In this document: positions 1-9,407 of the stretch, piece by piece
Numbering within the stretch: position 1 is the stretch's first letter
How the letters are laid out: the number at the start of each line of letters is the position of its first letter
Source of the DNA: Bacillota bacterium
GTDB lineage: Bacteria > Bacillota > Clostridia > Christensenellales > Aristaeellaceae
Length of the DNA: 64,000 nt
Assembly: GCA_023425025.1 (NCBI GenBank)
Contig: JAFADG010000043.1
Span: forward strand, 62,001 to 126,000
Direction: 5' to 3'
Made by a program: the position numbers and the translations under genes
The notes under the pieces: model-generated
Told to the model about the DNA's origin: nothing
The model's input: only the letters and a program-made list of their open reading frames with translations
Database searches by the model: none

Positions 1-2476
1 GTGCCATGAGGCACTGTACCTTGCCGCCGAACAGATCAACGGCAAAGACAGGGAAAGCGCCGCCGGCAGGATCAGGCATCTGCTGAACGCCGTTGAGGAA
101 AGCGTGCGCAGGGAGCTTGCGCCGGATAAAATCGAGGTCGTGTTCCTGCCCTACAAGGCGGCCATGTGGGACAGCCTGGAATCCATTTGGCTGGCCGCAA
201 GGGATGATCCCGGCTGCGACGCGCATGTGATCCCCATCCCGTACTTTGACCGCCTGCCAAACGGCGGCCTGGGCCAGATGCATTACGAAGGGGACCAATA
301 TCCTGATTATGTTCCCATTACCGACTGGCAGACCTATGATATCGAAGCCAATCATCCGGACATCATTTTCATCCATTCGCCCTATGACGACGGCAATACC
401 ATCACCAGCATCCATCCCTTCTTTTACAGCAAGCGCCTGAAAGACTTTACGGACCTATTGGCATATGTTCCTTACTTCGTTTGTGTGGATGATGTGCCGG
501 AGCATTTTTGCGTCTGCACCGGTACCATGTATGCGGGCAAGGTGTATGTGCAATCGGAAAAGATCAGGCAGACGTATATCCGCGAGTTCAAGAAATTTGA
601 GGATCAGTACCAGTGCCATAACAGGTTCGGCAGGCCGGAGGACAAGTTTGTGGCCATCGGCTCGCCCAAGTTTGACAAGGTCATCCATTCCGGGCCGGAG
701 GATTTCACCTTGCCGGATCAATGGCGCAGGCTGATCACAAAACCGGACGGGGCAAAAAAAAAGGTTGTGCTGTACAATACGACCATTGAAGCCGTTTTGC
801 GGGAAAGCGAAAAATGCCTTGACAAGATGGATTATGTGCTTGCTGTCTTGCGCGAAAGGGACGACGTTGTTCTATGGTGGAGGCCGCACCCGCTGAACGA
901 AACGGTATACCGGTCCATGCAGCCACAGCTGCTCGAGCGGTATTTGCAGATCGTGGCGGACTATAAGCAGGGCGGATACGGCATTTTTGACGATACGCCT
1001 GACCTGAACAGAGCCCTGTGCCTGACCGACTGCTACTATGGCGACTGGTCCTCGCTGGTAACGCTGTACCAATGTACGGGCAAGCCGGTGATGATACAAA
1101 ATGCGCAAATGACTGAAGCGGCTGAGGAAAACAGAAAAGAGTTCACGCTTGCTTTTGAAAAGCTGTATGATGACGGTGCTTTTTTTTGGTTTTCTCCCAT
1201 GGAATATAACGCACTTTTCAGATTGGATAAACAGACGCTCAAACCGGAATATATGGGAACCTTTCCCGATGAAGCGCCTTATGGATGCCGATTATATTAT
1301 TCCATAACAATGTGTGAAGGCGCGCTTTGCCTGGCGCCTTTGCTTGCCAAGGAGCTTGCGACGTATGATACAAAAAAGCATACGTTTTCAAAGGTCCGTG
1401 TCGTGGAAGAAAAACGCTTGGACGAATATCTGAGCATACAGAAGGTTCTGACCTTCGCAATTGTTCCGTATAAGCAATATCTCTTCCTTGCAGGGAAATA
1501 TCCGGCCATTATACGCTGCAATATGCAGACAGGTCAAATCGATTACTTTGATGACTGGCTCGCCCAGGTGAAAGCATTATCTTCTGGTGAGGATCTCGCG
1601 TTTTTCAAGGCGTGGATTGTTGGCCGTGACCCAAAGCTGCTGATTCTGCCATGCCTGAATATAAACGCGGCTGTTGTTTTTGACATGGAAGCATGCATCT
1701 CACGTTTGGTGGTATTCGGGCATGAAAAGGAAGGGTTTGACTGCGCCTGCTTTGACGGCCATGATTTCTGGTTTGCAAAGCTCCGTTCTCCCTCCTTGCT
1801 CAGGTGGAATCTTGAAACCGGGGCCTATAAAGAAATTATTGATTTTCCGTCTCAGTTTGCCGGCGCAAATGCTCCTTTTCATAATTTTACAGAAGCGATA
1901 TATGGCGGCGGGTATATTTGGCTGATACCAAGCAAGGCGAATATGGCTTTACGAATCGACCCCGGGAGCGAAGAAATTTGCGCTGCACAAGCCCTTATGG
2001 GTGAATGCGGGCGCCGCGGTGCAGAAGGCGATTTGGCTGATGTCAACTATACCTGCGCGTATGGGGATGATCAATACCTCTATGCCTTTGCGGGCAAGTC
2101 GAGGCAAATGATCAGGTATGCGTATGCGTCGCAAAGCGGTACTGAAACGGCGATCGCATTGCCGGACGAGATTTCGGCATCTCTTCAGACCGGATGGATG
2201 GAGCACAAAGTGCTGCAGTCGGTACGGATTGTCTATGACAGGCTGAATGCGTGTCAATTACCTCACGATAGCAATTATTATGAACACAGCCAGTGCACAC
2301 TGAATGATTTGCTGACCTTTCTTACGCGTTTCGCCGACGCGCCGGAGGCAAAGCGGATTGCGGCAATGCAGACGGACTTTTTTCAAAAGAATATCCCAAA
2401 CTCCGGCGGCACCTCCGGGTTGGCCATATTCCGGTATTGCCGGCAGCTCATGGATGAAAGGGAGGGCGGACAATGA
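1..2476 (+). CDS. CDP-glycerol/ribitol glycerophosphotransferase-like protein (5' end outside window)
   Basis: The reading frame is open from the first base of the window (it encodes CHEALYLAAEQ upstream of the first possible GTG at 104), so the gene starts before the window and at least 825 residues are visible. The first ~400 residues resemble the glycerophosphotransferase family that polymerises CDP-activated polyols into teichoic-acid-like polymers, with runs such as MWDSLESIWLAA, HPDIIFIHSPYD and LWWRPHP. The C-terminal half (KVLTFAIVPYKQYLFLAGK onward) has many short beta-like segments and may be a propeller-type domain, which is inference. No signal peptide can be judged. The stop overlaps the start of the cytidylyltransferase gene by 4 bases (ATGA), so the two are translationally coupled. 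Family assignment is fairly sure; the exact substrate is not. Confidence 0.75.
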   Translation, partial: CHEALYLAAEQINGKDRESAAGRIRHLLNAVEESVRRELAPDKIEVVFLPYKAAMWDSLESIWLAARDDPGCDAHVIPIPYFDRLPNGGLGQMHYEGDQYPDYVPITDWQTYDIEANHPDIIFIHSPYDDGNTITSIHPFFYSKRLKDFTDLLAYVPYFVCVDDVPEHFCVCTGTMYAGKVYVQSEKIRQTYIREFKKFEDQYQCHNRFGRPEDKFVAIGSPKFDKVIHSGPEDFTLPDQWRRLITKPDGAKKKVVLYNTTIEAVLRESEKCLDKMDYVLAVLRERDDVVLWWRPHPLNETVYRSMQPQLLERYLQIVADYKQGGYGIFDDTPDLNRALCLTDCYYGDWSSLVTLYQCTGKPVMIQNAQMTEAAEENRKEFTLAFEKLYDDGAFFWFSPMEYNALFRLDKQTLKPEYMGTFPDEAPYGCRLYYSITMCEGALCLAPLLAKELATYDTKKHTFSKVRVVEEKRLDEYLSIQKVLTFAIVPYKQYLFLAGKYPAIIRCNMQTGQIDYFDDWLAQVKALSSGEDLAFFKAWIVGRDPKLLILPCLNINAAVVFDMEACISRLVVFGHEKEGFDCACFDGHDFWFAKLRSPSLLRWNLETGAYKEIIDFPSQFAGANAPFHNFTEAIYGGGYIWLIPSKANMALRIDPGSEEICAAQALMGECGRRGAEGDLADVNYTCAYGDDQYLYAFAGKSRQMIRYAYASQSGTETAIALPDEISASLQTGWMEHKVLQSVRIVYDRLNACQLPHDSNYYEHSQCTLNDLLTFLTRFADAPEAKRIAAMQTDFFQKNIPNSGGTSGLAIFRYCRQLMDEREGGQ

Positions 2477-3189
2477 ATACGGCGCTTATTTTTGCCGGCG
2501 GCACAGGGCAGCGCATGAACACCCGCGCCAAGCCCAAGCAGTTTCTGGAGCTTCACGGAAAGCCCGTGATTTTGTACACGCTTGACCATTTTGAGTCCCA
2601 TCCCGACATTGATTCCATCGTCGTCGTCTGCCTGGAAAGCTGGATTAACGAGCTGAAAATCCTGCTGGACAGGTATGACATCAAAAAGGTATCGCAGATT
2701 GTGCCCGGCGGCAGCACAGGCCACGAATCCATTTACTTCGGGCTCAAAGCTTTGCAGGAGGTCTGCCAGGCGGATGATATTGTGCTGATCCATGACGGCG
2801 TACGCCCGCTGATCACAGAGGAGTTGATTACCGCCAATATCCGCAAGGTCATGGAATACGGTACGGCGATTACCGTAGAGGCCGCCACGGAAAGTGTTGT
2901 CAGCAGCAAAAACGGCGACCTGATCGATGGGGTTCCCAACAGAGGCAGCATGTATGTGGCAAAAGCGCCCCAGTCATTCCGCTACGGCATGATTTGGGAT
3001 TTGTACAAAAGGGCCAGGGAGGAGGGCGTATTGAGCATCGATTCAGCCCACTTGCTCAGCATCTACGGCATGGAAATGCACACGGTCAAAAGCCCGGCCA
3101 ACAACATGAAGATCACGGCGCCGGCGGACTACTACATCTTCCGCGCCCTGTACGAGGCCTATGAAAACCAGCAGATACTGGGCATTTGA
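2473..3189 (+). CDS. IspD/TarI-family cytidylyltransferase (sugar- or polyol-phosphate)
   Basis: A 238-residue protein, the usual length of IspD/TarI enzymes. The N-terminal nucleotide loop reads FAGGTGQRM with KPKQF following, and IHDGVRPLI and KAPQSFRYG are typical of the family. Family members join CTP to methylerythritol phosphate (IspD) or ribitol 5-phosphate (TarI). Its position directly after a CDP-polyol transferase and before other glycan genes favours a role in making a CDP-activated precursor for a cell-surface polymer, not isoprenoid synthesis. That choice is inference from context. It overlaps the previous gene by 4 bases. A gap of 24 bases with a GGAGGG site separates it from the next gene. 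Confidence 0.82.
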   Translation: MNTALIFAGGTGQRMNTRAKPKQFLELHGKPVILYTLDHFESHPDIDSIVVVCLESWINELKILLDRYDIKKVSQIVPGGSTGHESIYFGLKALQEVCQADDIVLIHDGVRPLITEELITANIRKVMEYGTAITVEAATESVVSSKNGDLIDGVPNRGSMYVAKAPQSFRYGMIWDLYKRAREEGVLSIDSAHLLSIYGMEMHTVKSPANNMKITAPADYYIFRALYEAYENQQILGI

Positions 3190-3213
3190 TGCCGGGCGGA
3201 GGGGGAAAGCGGA

Positions 3214-4707
3214 TTGAAAATTGAACATATCATCGTACAGGCCGGCGGCAAGGGTACCCGGCTGGAGCACCTGACACAAAACAAGCCCAAGGCGCTGGTG
3301 CCGGTGAACAACCTGCCCATGCTGTTCCACCTGTTCCGCAAGTTCCCCGACAAGCGATTCGTTGTTATTGCCGATTACAAAAAGGAAGTCCTGCGGGAAT
3401 ACCTGGCCTGCTTTGCGGATGTGAAGTACCAGGTGGTGGACGCTCTGGGCAGCGGCACCTGCGCGGGCGTTAAGCAGGCGCTGGATCTGATCCCCGCCGC
3501 CGCGCCCTTTATGCTGATCTGGTCGGACCTGATACTGCCGCAGGAATTTTCGCTGCCTTCTTTGCCGGACGACTTTATTGGTATATCGCAAACGTTTCCC
3601 TGCCGCTGGAGCTATGAAAACGGCGCGTTTTGCGAAAGCAGGTCGCAGGAGCACGGCGTGGCAGGGCTTTTCCTTTTTCAGGACAAATCGCGCCTGGACG
3701 GCGTGCCCGAAAGCGGGGAGCTGGTGCGCTGGATGCAGTCCCGCACCATGCGTTTTTCGGAACTGAGCCTGGCCGGCACAAGAGAGTTTGGCCTTCTGAG
3801 CGAATATGAGGCACTGGGCAGGGAAAAGTGCCGTCCATTCAACAAAATGACGATTTCCGGCGATATATTGATCAAAGAGGGGATTGACGAGCAGGGCAAA
3901 AAACTGGCTGCCCTGGAAAGACAGTGGTATCAGCTGGCACAGACTAAAGGCGTGACCATGATCCCCAGGCTTTACGGCCTTGAGCCGCTGACCATGGAGC
4001 GGATCAACGGAAAGAACATTTATGCGTACGCAAACCTTTCCCACGGCGAAAAGAAGGCGATCCTCCAAAAGCTGATTCACGCGCTCAAAACCCTGCACGA
4101 TCTGGAGCGCGTTCCTGCGGACAGTTTCAGCCTGCACAACGCCTACTATGGCAAAACGATGGAGCGGCTGCGTATCATCCGCGATCTGCTGCCCTTTGCC
4201 GACAGGCGCACGATCACGATCAACGGCCGGGAATGCCGCAATGTGTTCTTTTTCAGGCATGAGCTGGAAAAGAGACTGCAGCAGATCGCTTGTGACAGCT
4301 TTGCGTTTATCCACGGGGATTGCACCTTTTCCAACCTCATGCTGCGCGGCGATGCGGAGCCGGTATTGATCGATCCAAGAGGATACTTCGGTTATACGCA
4401 GCTGTACGGCGATTCCAATTACGACTGGGCAAAGCTGTACTATTCCATCGCCGGCAATTACGACAGGTTCAACCTGAAGGATTTCCGCCTGACGATGGGG
4501 GAGGATGGTGTCCGCCTCGCCATCGATTCCAATGGCTGGGAGGATATGGAGCGGGATTTCTTTGAAATGTCGGGCGCAGACCCAGCGGTCATCAAATTGC
4601 TGCATGCTGTGATCTGGCTGTCGCTCACCACCTATGCCTGGCAGGATTATGACTCGGTATGCGGGGCGTTTTACAACGGGCTCTACCATCTGGAAGAAGT
4701 GCTGTAG
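3214..4707 (+). CDS. Fused sugar/choline-type nucleotidyltransferase and aminoglycoside/choline-kinase-like protein
   Basis: 497 residues starting at TTG, with a GGAGGG ribosome site about 10 bases upstream. Residues 1 to about 230 form a nucleotidyltransferase with the loop QAGGKGTRLEHL and NKPKALVPVNN. Residues about 235-497 look like an APH/choline-kinase fold: FIHGDCTFSNLML gives the catalytic HGD...N and VLIDPRGYFG the metal-binding aspartate. A kinase plus nucleotidyltransferase in one chain would phosphorylate a small alcohol or sugar and activate it with a nucleotide, as LicA and LicC do for phosphocholine as separate proteins. The substrate cannot be read from sequence. Neighbouring genes for polyol activation and a SIS isomerase support a surface-glycan role. 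Confidence 0.8.
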   Translation: MKIEHIIVQAGGKGTRLEHLTQNKPKALVPVNNLPMLFHLFRKFPDKRFVVIADYKKEVLREYLACFADVKYQVVDALGSGTCAGVKQALDLIPAAAPFMLIWSDLILPQEFSLPSLPDDFIGISQTFPCRWSYENGAFCESRSQEHGVAGLFLFQDKSRLDGVPESGELVRWMQSRTMRFSELSLAGTREFGLLSEYEALGREKCRPFNKMTISGDILIKEGIDEQGKKLAALERQWYQLAQTKGVTMIPRLYGLEPLTMERINGKNIYAYANLSHGEKKAILQKLIHALKTLHDLERVPADSFSLHNAYYGKTMERLRIIRDLLPFADRRTITINGRECRNVFFFRHELEKRLQQIACDSFAFIHGDCTFSNLMLRGDAEPVLIDPRGYFGYTQLYGDSNYDWAKLYYSIAGNYDRFNLKDFRLTMGEDGVRLAIDSNGWEDMERDFFEMSGADPAVIKLLHAVIWLSLTTYAWQDYDSVCGAFYNGLYHLEEVL

Positions 4708-4719
4708 GAGAGTGCTGTC

Positions 4720-5307
4720 ATGGAACACTTTGAAAAAACCCTTGGTATTCTGTGCGACGCAGTGCGCTCCATCCGGCCGGAGGAGTTCGACGGCCTGACG
4801 GCGGACTGCCTTCGCGTTTTGGGGGCCGGGAACAGAATCCTGGCCACCGGCCTTGGCAAGAACGTGCCCATCTGCGAAAAATTTGTGGGCACGCTCAACT
4901 CCCTGGGCGTCCCGGCCGCGTTTATGCACACCAATTCCGCGGTCCACGGCGACCTTGGCATGGTGCGCGGCGGCGATCTGGTGATCGTGCTGACCAAAAG
5001 CGGCGAGACAAGCGAATCGGTGCACCTGGTCAGCCTTTTGCAAAAGCGCGGCTGCATCATTTGGCTGCTTTCCTTCAGCCGGGAAAGCACGCTGTACCGG
5101 CAGCTGCCCAAGCATTTGATTATCGAGCTTGCTCACGAGGGCGACCGTTGGAACATACTGCCCAACAATTCTACCGTACTCAACCTGATCGTTTTGCAGG
5201 AGCTGGCCATGCGCCTGGCCGACGCCCAGGATATTCCCCTGGATGCCCTCAGGCGGAACCATCCGGGCGGAGCCATCGGCGTGCAGCTCTCAGGCGGAGG
5301 GCTTTGA
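4720..5307 (+). CDS. SIS-domain sugar-phosphate isomerase, KpsF/GutQ-like
   Basis: 195 residues made almost entirely of one SIS domain: ATGLGKN, TNSAVHGDLGMV, VLTKSGETSES and the terminal RNHPGGAIG are signatures of the arabinose-5-phosphate isomerase (KpsF/GutQ) branch. The CBS pair found at the C-terminus of many KpsF proteins is absent, so this is the short form. The family interconverts ketose and aldose phosphates, usually ribulose 5-phosphate and arabinose 5-phosphate. The gene lies 12 bases after the fusion kinase and directly abuts the HAD gene. It probably supplies a pentose- or sugar-phosphate for the polymer made by this cluster. The precise substrate is inference. Confidence 0.8.
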   Translation: MEHFEKTLGILCDAVRSIRPEEFDGLTADCLRVLGAGNRILATGLGKNVPICEKFVGTLNSLGVPAAFMHTNSAVHGDLGMVRGGDLVIVLTKSGETSESVHLVSLLQKRGCIIWLLSFSRESTLYRQLPKHLIIELAHEGDRWNILPNNSTVLNLIVLQELAMRLADAQDIPLDALRRNHPGGAIGVQLSGGGL

Positions 5308-5682
5308 GTGAAAACAGTTACGCTTTCCCCTCTGAACCATACGTGGATACTCGATTTGGACGGCACCATCGTCAAGCACAACGGCTATAAGCTTGACGGT
5401 TTTGATACGCTGCTGGACGGAGCGAATGCGTTTTTGAAAAGCCTGCCGGACAGTGACATGGTGATCATCGTCACCTCGCGAACCACTGAGTATAAGGAAA
5501 TAACGGAAAATTTTCTTGCGGAGCATAAGATCCGTTACGACCATATTATCTACAACGCACCGTATGGAGAACGAATTTTGATCAACGACAAAAAGCCCAG
5601 CGGGCTGCCTACCGCTGTAGCAATGAATTGCGAGCGGGATGAAATGTTTGATTTAAAAATTGAGGTGGATGAAAGATTATGA
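5308..5682 (+). CDS. HAD-family phosphatase of the capsule/glycan type
   Basis: 124 residues from a GTG start that directly follows the SIS stop codon; a GGCGGAGGG ribosome site lies just upstream. HAD motif I is WILDLDGTIV (both aspartates present), motif II is IVTSR, and motif III/IV is the region ILINDKKPSG. The short cap-less form is common among small HAD proteins in capsule clusters, where they remove a phosphate from a sugar or heptose intermediate. The last 4 bases overlap the following gene. It is likely cytoplasmic because no signal or membrane segment is visible. The substrate is unknown. Confidence 0.75.
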   Translation: MKTVTLSPLNHTWILDLDGTIVKHNGYKLDGFDTLLDGANAFLKSLPDSDMVIIVTSRTTEYKEITENFLAEHKIRYDHIIYNAPYGERILINDKKPSGLPTAVAMNCERDEMFDLKIEVDERL

Positions 5683-7622
5683 AAAAAACAGTATTTTACC
5701 TAAAGGTGAATACCAACACGGATGTTGCCGTTGCCTGCTTTCACCACTGGGTTGACATTGTTGGGGCATGCGGCGCAGACTATTATGTGGTCTGCGACAA
5801 TCTCGCGCTGCAGGCGAAAATATGCAATGAGGAAAACAAGGACAGGTTTATCCCGTCATCCAAGACAGCAAAAGATATGCTTACGGGTGTCGTTAGTTTC
5901 TATTGGCTCAACACTGGCGCCGCATTGCTCACGCCGTTTTTGCATGCCAAGGCAAACGGGTACGAAACCTTTTTCAATATCGATGCGGACGATACTGTAA
6001 TGTGCTGCAATGCCGGGCTTGCCGCAAAAGCGCTTGAAAAGGTTCAGGAATATGCGGATGCTTCAGATATTAATTGCCTCAGTTTGGATATGCATAGCAC
6101 CATCCACGAACACTATTACGTGCATTGGTCATTCGGTATCACTTATACAAAATTGGATGTTGACTATATTGGCGCCATACAAGGCTATAACGCGCTAAAG
6201 CCCGATTTGGGGCAAAAGGACCTGTTGAGAGGAAACAATCTTGACGAGGTCTTCACCAACCTAAGGCACCTGGGGATGATCAAAACCACCGTATTCAATA
6301 TTGAAAATATGTGTTTTGTTCATGTGCCGAGCATCATCCATATCAGTGAAAATGGCATCTACAAAATACTGAAGCGATCATTCAACTTTCACAAGCACAT
6401 ACCGGTAAATATCCCGAATGAAATAGAAATCCCGTCACAGTTTGTCAGGATAGATATTCCCATATCAAAATCGGAGTCGCTGCACTTTTTACAGGAGAAT
6501 GCAATTTTCGAGGAGGCAGTAGGAAACCCCCTCAGTCCAAACAGGCAATTCAATTTGCGGTGTGAGCTTGCCAAGGATTTTGAACTGTTCAGAAAAAACA
6601 TGGATACTCCCATTTACCTGTTTTCCGGTTATAACCGATTTCCTGATTTCTGTGACAGATATTCGCATCGGACTGGCTATAACTTGCTGGCGGATATTGA
6701 AGGGTTTATTGATAACAACCCAACGAAATGGCATACAAAAAAGCTGAACAGCGAAGTTTTTTCTCCTGCCGGCATAAAGAAAGACGCTTTTATTATTGTT
6801 CCAACCGATATGCCGCACGTAGAAAAGCAAATCGTTACACAACTCAAGGGTATGGGGTTGATTCAATATTATCATTTTTGCCTGGATTACGAGCTGGAAT
6901 ATGTTATTAAACGCATTCTGTTCACATACACGCGCAAATTCCAAGGCATTCACGCCGGTAAACGTTGCTTTATTGTTGGAAATGGGCCGAGCCTGAATCT
7001 GGCTGACATAGAAAAGCTGAAGCGCAAGGATGAAATTGTGCTTGTTTCGAACAATTTTTCTGAGTGGTTCGGCAAATCAGACTTCCGGCCGGATTATTAC
7101 TTTCTTTGCGATATGGCAGGCGTCAAAAAAGAAAATGAACTGTCGGCGTTATCTGAACCCGATATGGTTCTTTTTGCTGATTTGTCATATAAGAGCTTGT
7201 TTATCAGGCACCCTGATAACTTTTACTATTTTGAGCAATCTCCGTGGGTGTACTATAGCGAGTACCCATATCATTTCCATTTTTCCAGTGACATCGCACT
7301 GTCCTTTGGGGCGGGTTCAGTAACCTATATCATGCTGCAGATGGCCGTAAATATGGGCTTTACAGAAATATACCTGCTTGGCATGGATAATGATTTTCCG
7401 ACGTATATCAACCATCGCGGAGAACTTACTATAGATGACAGCGTGCCGCACCATTTTCACAGCGACAGCATGCGGTTTTCCGTCTATACCAAAGACATGT
7501 ATGAGCTGGCATTTGCGTTTGCGCGTGATTACTGCGAAAAACGCGGTGTAGGCATATACAACGCAACCCGCGGCGGAAAGCTTGATGTTTTTGAGCGGAT
7601 TGACTTTGACAGCTTGTTTTGA
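5679..7622 (+). CDS. DUF115/Maf-like glycosyltransferase-associated protein
   Basis: 647 residues. Three parts can be seen. Residues 1-270 look like a nucleotide-diphospho-sugar transferase fold (FNIDADDTV gives a DxD-like acidic motif). Residues about 310-405 are a Rossmann-like module with YLFSGYNR and GFIDNNPTKW. Residues about 428-620 are a DUF115 domain, recognised by CFIVGNGPSL, VLVSNNF and the YYFLCD and LLGMDNDF segments. DUF115 domains occur in Maf proteins that attach nonulosonic acids to flagellin and in surface-glycan clusters. No flagellar genes are in view, so a cell-surface sugar transfer role is more likely here. The CMP-sugar synthetase downstream fits an acidic-sugar donor. 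It overlaps the HAD gene by 4 bases. Confidence 0.72.
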   Translation: MKKTVFYLKVNTNTDVAVACFHHWVDIVGACGADYYVVCDNLALQAKICNEENKDRFIPSSKTAKDMLTGVVSFYWLNTGAALLTPFLHAKANGYETFFNIDADDTVMCCNAGLAAKALEKVQEYADASDINCLSLDMHSTIHEHYYVHWSFGITYTKLDVDYIGAIQGYNALKPDLGQKDLLRGNNLDEVFTNLRHLGMIKTTVFNIENMCFVHVPSIIHISENGIYKILKRSFNFHKHIPVNIPNEIEIPSQFVRIDIPISKSESLHFLQENAIFEEAVGNPLSPNRQFNLRCELAKDFELFRKNMDTPIYLFSGYNRFPDFCDRYSHRTGYNLLADIEGFIDNNPTKWHTKKLNSEVFSPAGIKKDAFIIVPTDMPHVEKQIVTQLKGMGLIQYYHFCLDYELEYVIKRILFTYTRKFQGIHAGKRCFIVGNGPSLNLADIEKLKRKDEIVLVSNNFSEWFGKSDFRPDYYFLCDMAGVKKENELSALSEPDMVLFADLSYKSLFIRHPDNFYYFEQSPWVYYSEYPYHFHFSSDIALSFGAGSVTYIMLQMAVNMGFTEIYLLGMDNDFPTYINHRGELTIDDSVPHHFHSDSMRFSVYTKDMYELAFAFARDYCEKRGVGIYNATRGGKLDVFERIDFDSLF

Positions 7623-7642
7623 GGAAATGTGATAAAGCCGGG

Positions 7643-8044
7643 ATGATTAAGATATCCCTGGGCGGGTTTTTGAAAGGTTTGGTTGCGATGGCCATGGAAA
7701 CATTTACAGATTGCGCCCTTTTGGAGCAGCTGCAAGGGGCGGCAATATACTGGGAAAACGAACTCGAAAAATATGATGCTGTTTTGCTGCTCGTAGAGGA
7801 GGAGCATTTTAACCTACGCGTGCAAAAGGCGTTTGAATCCAAACTCGAAAATCGAAGGATAAAGGTTGTATGCGGGGAACAGGCGAATGCACTGCTGAAA
7901 TTATATACGCTGTATTCGTTTACCGATAAACTGATCATTGGCTCCTTCGATAAGCCGTACGGACGAAAACTCCATCATCTGATCGCAAGCGGGATCGCGA
8001 CAGAAGAAGAATTGATATCCGATGTTTTATTGGGAATGGTGTGA
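7643..8044 (+). CDS. Protein of unknown function in glycan cluster
   Basis: About 133 residues if started at the ATG at 7643. A TTG at 7619 and an ATG at 7688 are alternatives, the last having GAAAGG 11 bases upstream. I do not recognise the family. The sequence is soluble, with no signal peptide or membrane segment, and mixes predicted helices (LLEQLQGAAIYWENELEKY) with short strands (AVLLLVEEE, RIKVVCGEQ). It ends in a helical stretch ending in EELISDVLLGMV. It sits between the DUF115 protein and the GT9-like protein with almost no spacing, so it is probably co-transcribed and linked to the same surface-glycan pathway. That link is inference. Confidence 0.55.
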   Translation: MIKISLGGFLKGLVAMAMETFTDCALLEQLQGAAIYWENELEKYDAVLLLVEEEHFNLRVQKAFESKLENRRIKVVCGEQANALLKLYTLYSFTDKLIIGSFDKPYGRKLHHLIASGIATEEELISDVLLGMV

Positions 8045-8046
8045 TT

Positions 8047-9273
8047 ATGGATGAAACACAGAGACAAGAAATGATTCGCCTGCTGGACGAGAAATTTTCC
8101 TCTGGTGCTTTCCAAGGCAAAGCAGTGGTTTTGTTCGGGCATTGTAACGCTACGGAGCGGGTGGCCGATTATCTGCTTGCCCGCAATGTTGTGCCGGCGG
8201 CCATTCTTGATAACAACAGAGCAAAGCAAGGCCTGTTTTATTGCGGCATTCCAATTGTCTCACCGGACTTTATTCAGACGCTGTTTTCCAAGCGCTGCAC
8301 CGTGCTGATTTCAACACGTTTTTTTGCCGAAATGTCTGCTCAGCTCAGAAGCCTTGGGTACAACGATGACGTATTGCAAGTTGGCCAGTTTAAGTCGTAT
8401 GCAGCCTTTACGGAGCACTCAGTGGATGTGCAGACAATAAAACGGCGGGTGGCCATGGTGAAAAACGGCATTACGGTGCTGGATGAAATCAAGAAACAAT
8501 ACAAGGATCATTTTCTCGTAATCTGCCCCAACAACGCGCTGGGCGATGTATATTGGATGTGCGCCTACTTGCCTGAATACTGCAAAAAAGAGGGCATAAA
8601 GCTTGCCGACGTGGCTGTTGTTTTGGTGGAAGAGGCCTGCCGTCAAGTGGCAGAGATGTTTGGAATCAAAAACATTGTAGCTCTCAAGAATTCGGATATG
8701 GATGAATTTCTACAAGCGGTAGTATTTACGCAGCAAAGCAGCTGCATGATAGCCCATCAGGATTTGCCCTACACGGACAATATCATCAAATGGCTGAACA
8801 GGCATCTGTTGTCATTTGTTGATTACTATCGCTTTGCCATATATGCGCTGAAAGAGGATGCCGCCCCCGTGGGCCCCAAAAACATTCAGCCTTTTGAGAA
8901 CCATGTGCGTATGCCAAAATCAAAATCAGTAATCCTTTCACCTTACGCGAAAAGCGTCGTATCTTTGCCAAGCGCATACTGGGAAAATATCGCGGACAAC
9001 TATAAAGTGAACGGATACTCGGTTTTTACAAACACTGCCAACAGCGAGCTCCCGGTGAAAGGAACCTGCTCCCTGCGCGTTCCGCTCAATCAAATGATAT
9101 CAGCCGTTGAATACGCCGGGACCTTTGTGGGAATTCGCAGCGGCTTGTGTGATATTGTTTATTCTGCAGACTGCCGTAAGGTTGTGGTGTTCCCCGACTG
9201 CTATTACAGTACAACGCCGCACAAGATTGCAGACTTCTTCGCATTGCCGGGATGGGAAACAATACAAGTCTAG
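8047..9273 (+). CDS. Rossmann-module plus GT9-like glycosyltransferase-family protein
   Basis: 408 residues from the ATG at 8047; a GTG at 8041 overlaps the previous stop but has no better ribosome site. Residues about 20-110 form a Rossmann-like module (VVLFGHCNATERV, AAILDNNRAKQG, IPIVSPDF), the same kind seen in two neighbouring genes. The C-terminal part (LSPYAKSVVSLPSAYWENI, VFTNTANSEL and FVGIRSGLCDIV) resembles heptosyltransferase-type (GT9) donor-binding domains, where a conserved acidic or serine-rich loop near SGLCD contacts the nucleotide sugar. It probably transfers a sugar during surface polymer assembly. The GT9 assignment rests on motif likeness and is moderate. Confidence 0.55.
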   Translation: MDETQRQEMIRLLDEKFSSGAFQGKAVVLFGHCNATERVADYLLARNVVPAAILDNNRAKQGLFYCGIPIVSPDFIQTLFSKRCTVLISTRFFAEMSAQLRSLGYNDDVLQVGQFKSYAAFTEHSVDVQTIKRRVAMVKNGITVLDEIKKQYKDHFLVICPNNALGDVYWMCAYLPEYCKKEGIKLADVAVVLVEEACRQVAEMFGIKNIVALKNSDMDEFLQAVVFTQQSSCMIAHQDLPYTDNIIKWLNRHLLSFVDYYRFAIYALKEDAAPVGPKNIQPFENHVRMPKSKSVILSPYAKSVVSLPSAYWENIADNYKVNGYSVFTNTANSELPVKGTCSLRVPLNQMISAVEYAGTFVGIRSGLCDIVYSADCRKVVVFPDCYYSTTPHKIADFFALPGWETIQV

Positions 9274-9407
9274 CGTCTTGCCGATTCACAATCATACGTT
9301 TTCCTTAGGCCTTATCCCCTCGGTGCTGCTTAATCGAATTTCGTGGTTGTTGAGGAAGCCCTGCTATAAAGATTTATAACGCAACACGGGGAGAAAGCGA
9401 GGTAAAT

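Noticed and set aside
3043..5262. A 739-codon open frame antisense to the cytidylyltransferase, fusion kinase and SIS genes
   Set aside because: It lies opposite three well-supported genes, has no ribosome site and an odd Gln/His/Arg-rich composition. Such frames arise in GC-rich genes by codon bias.
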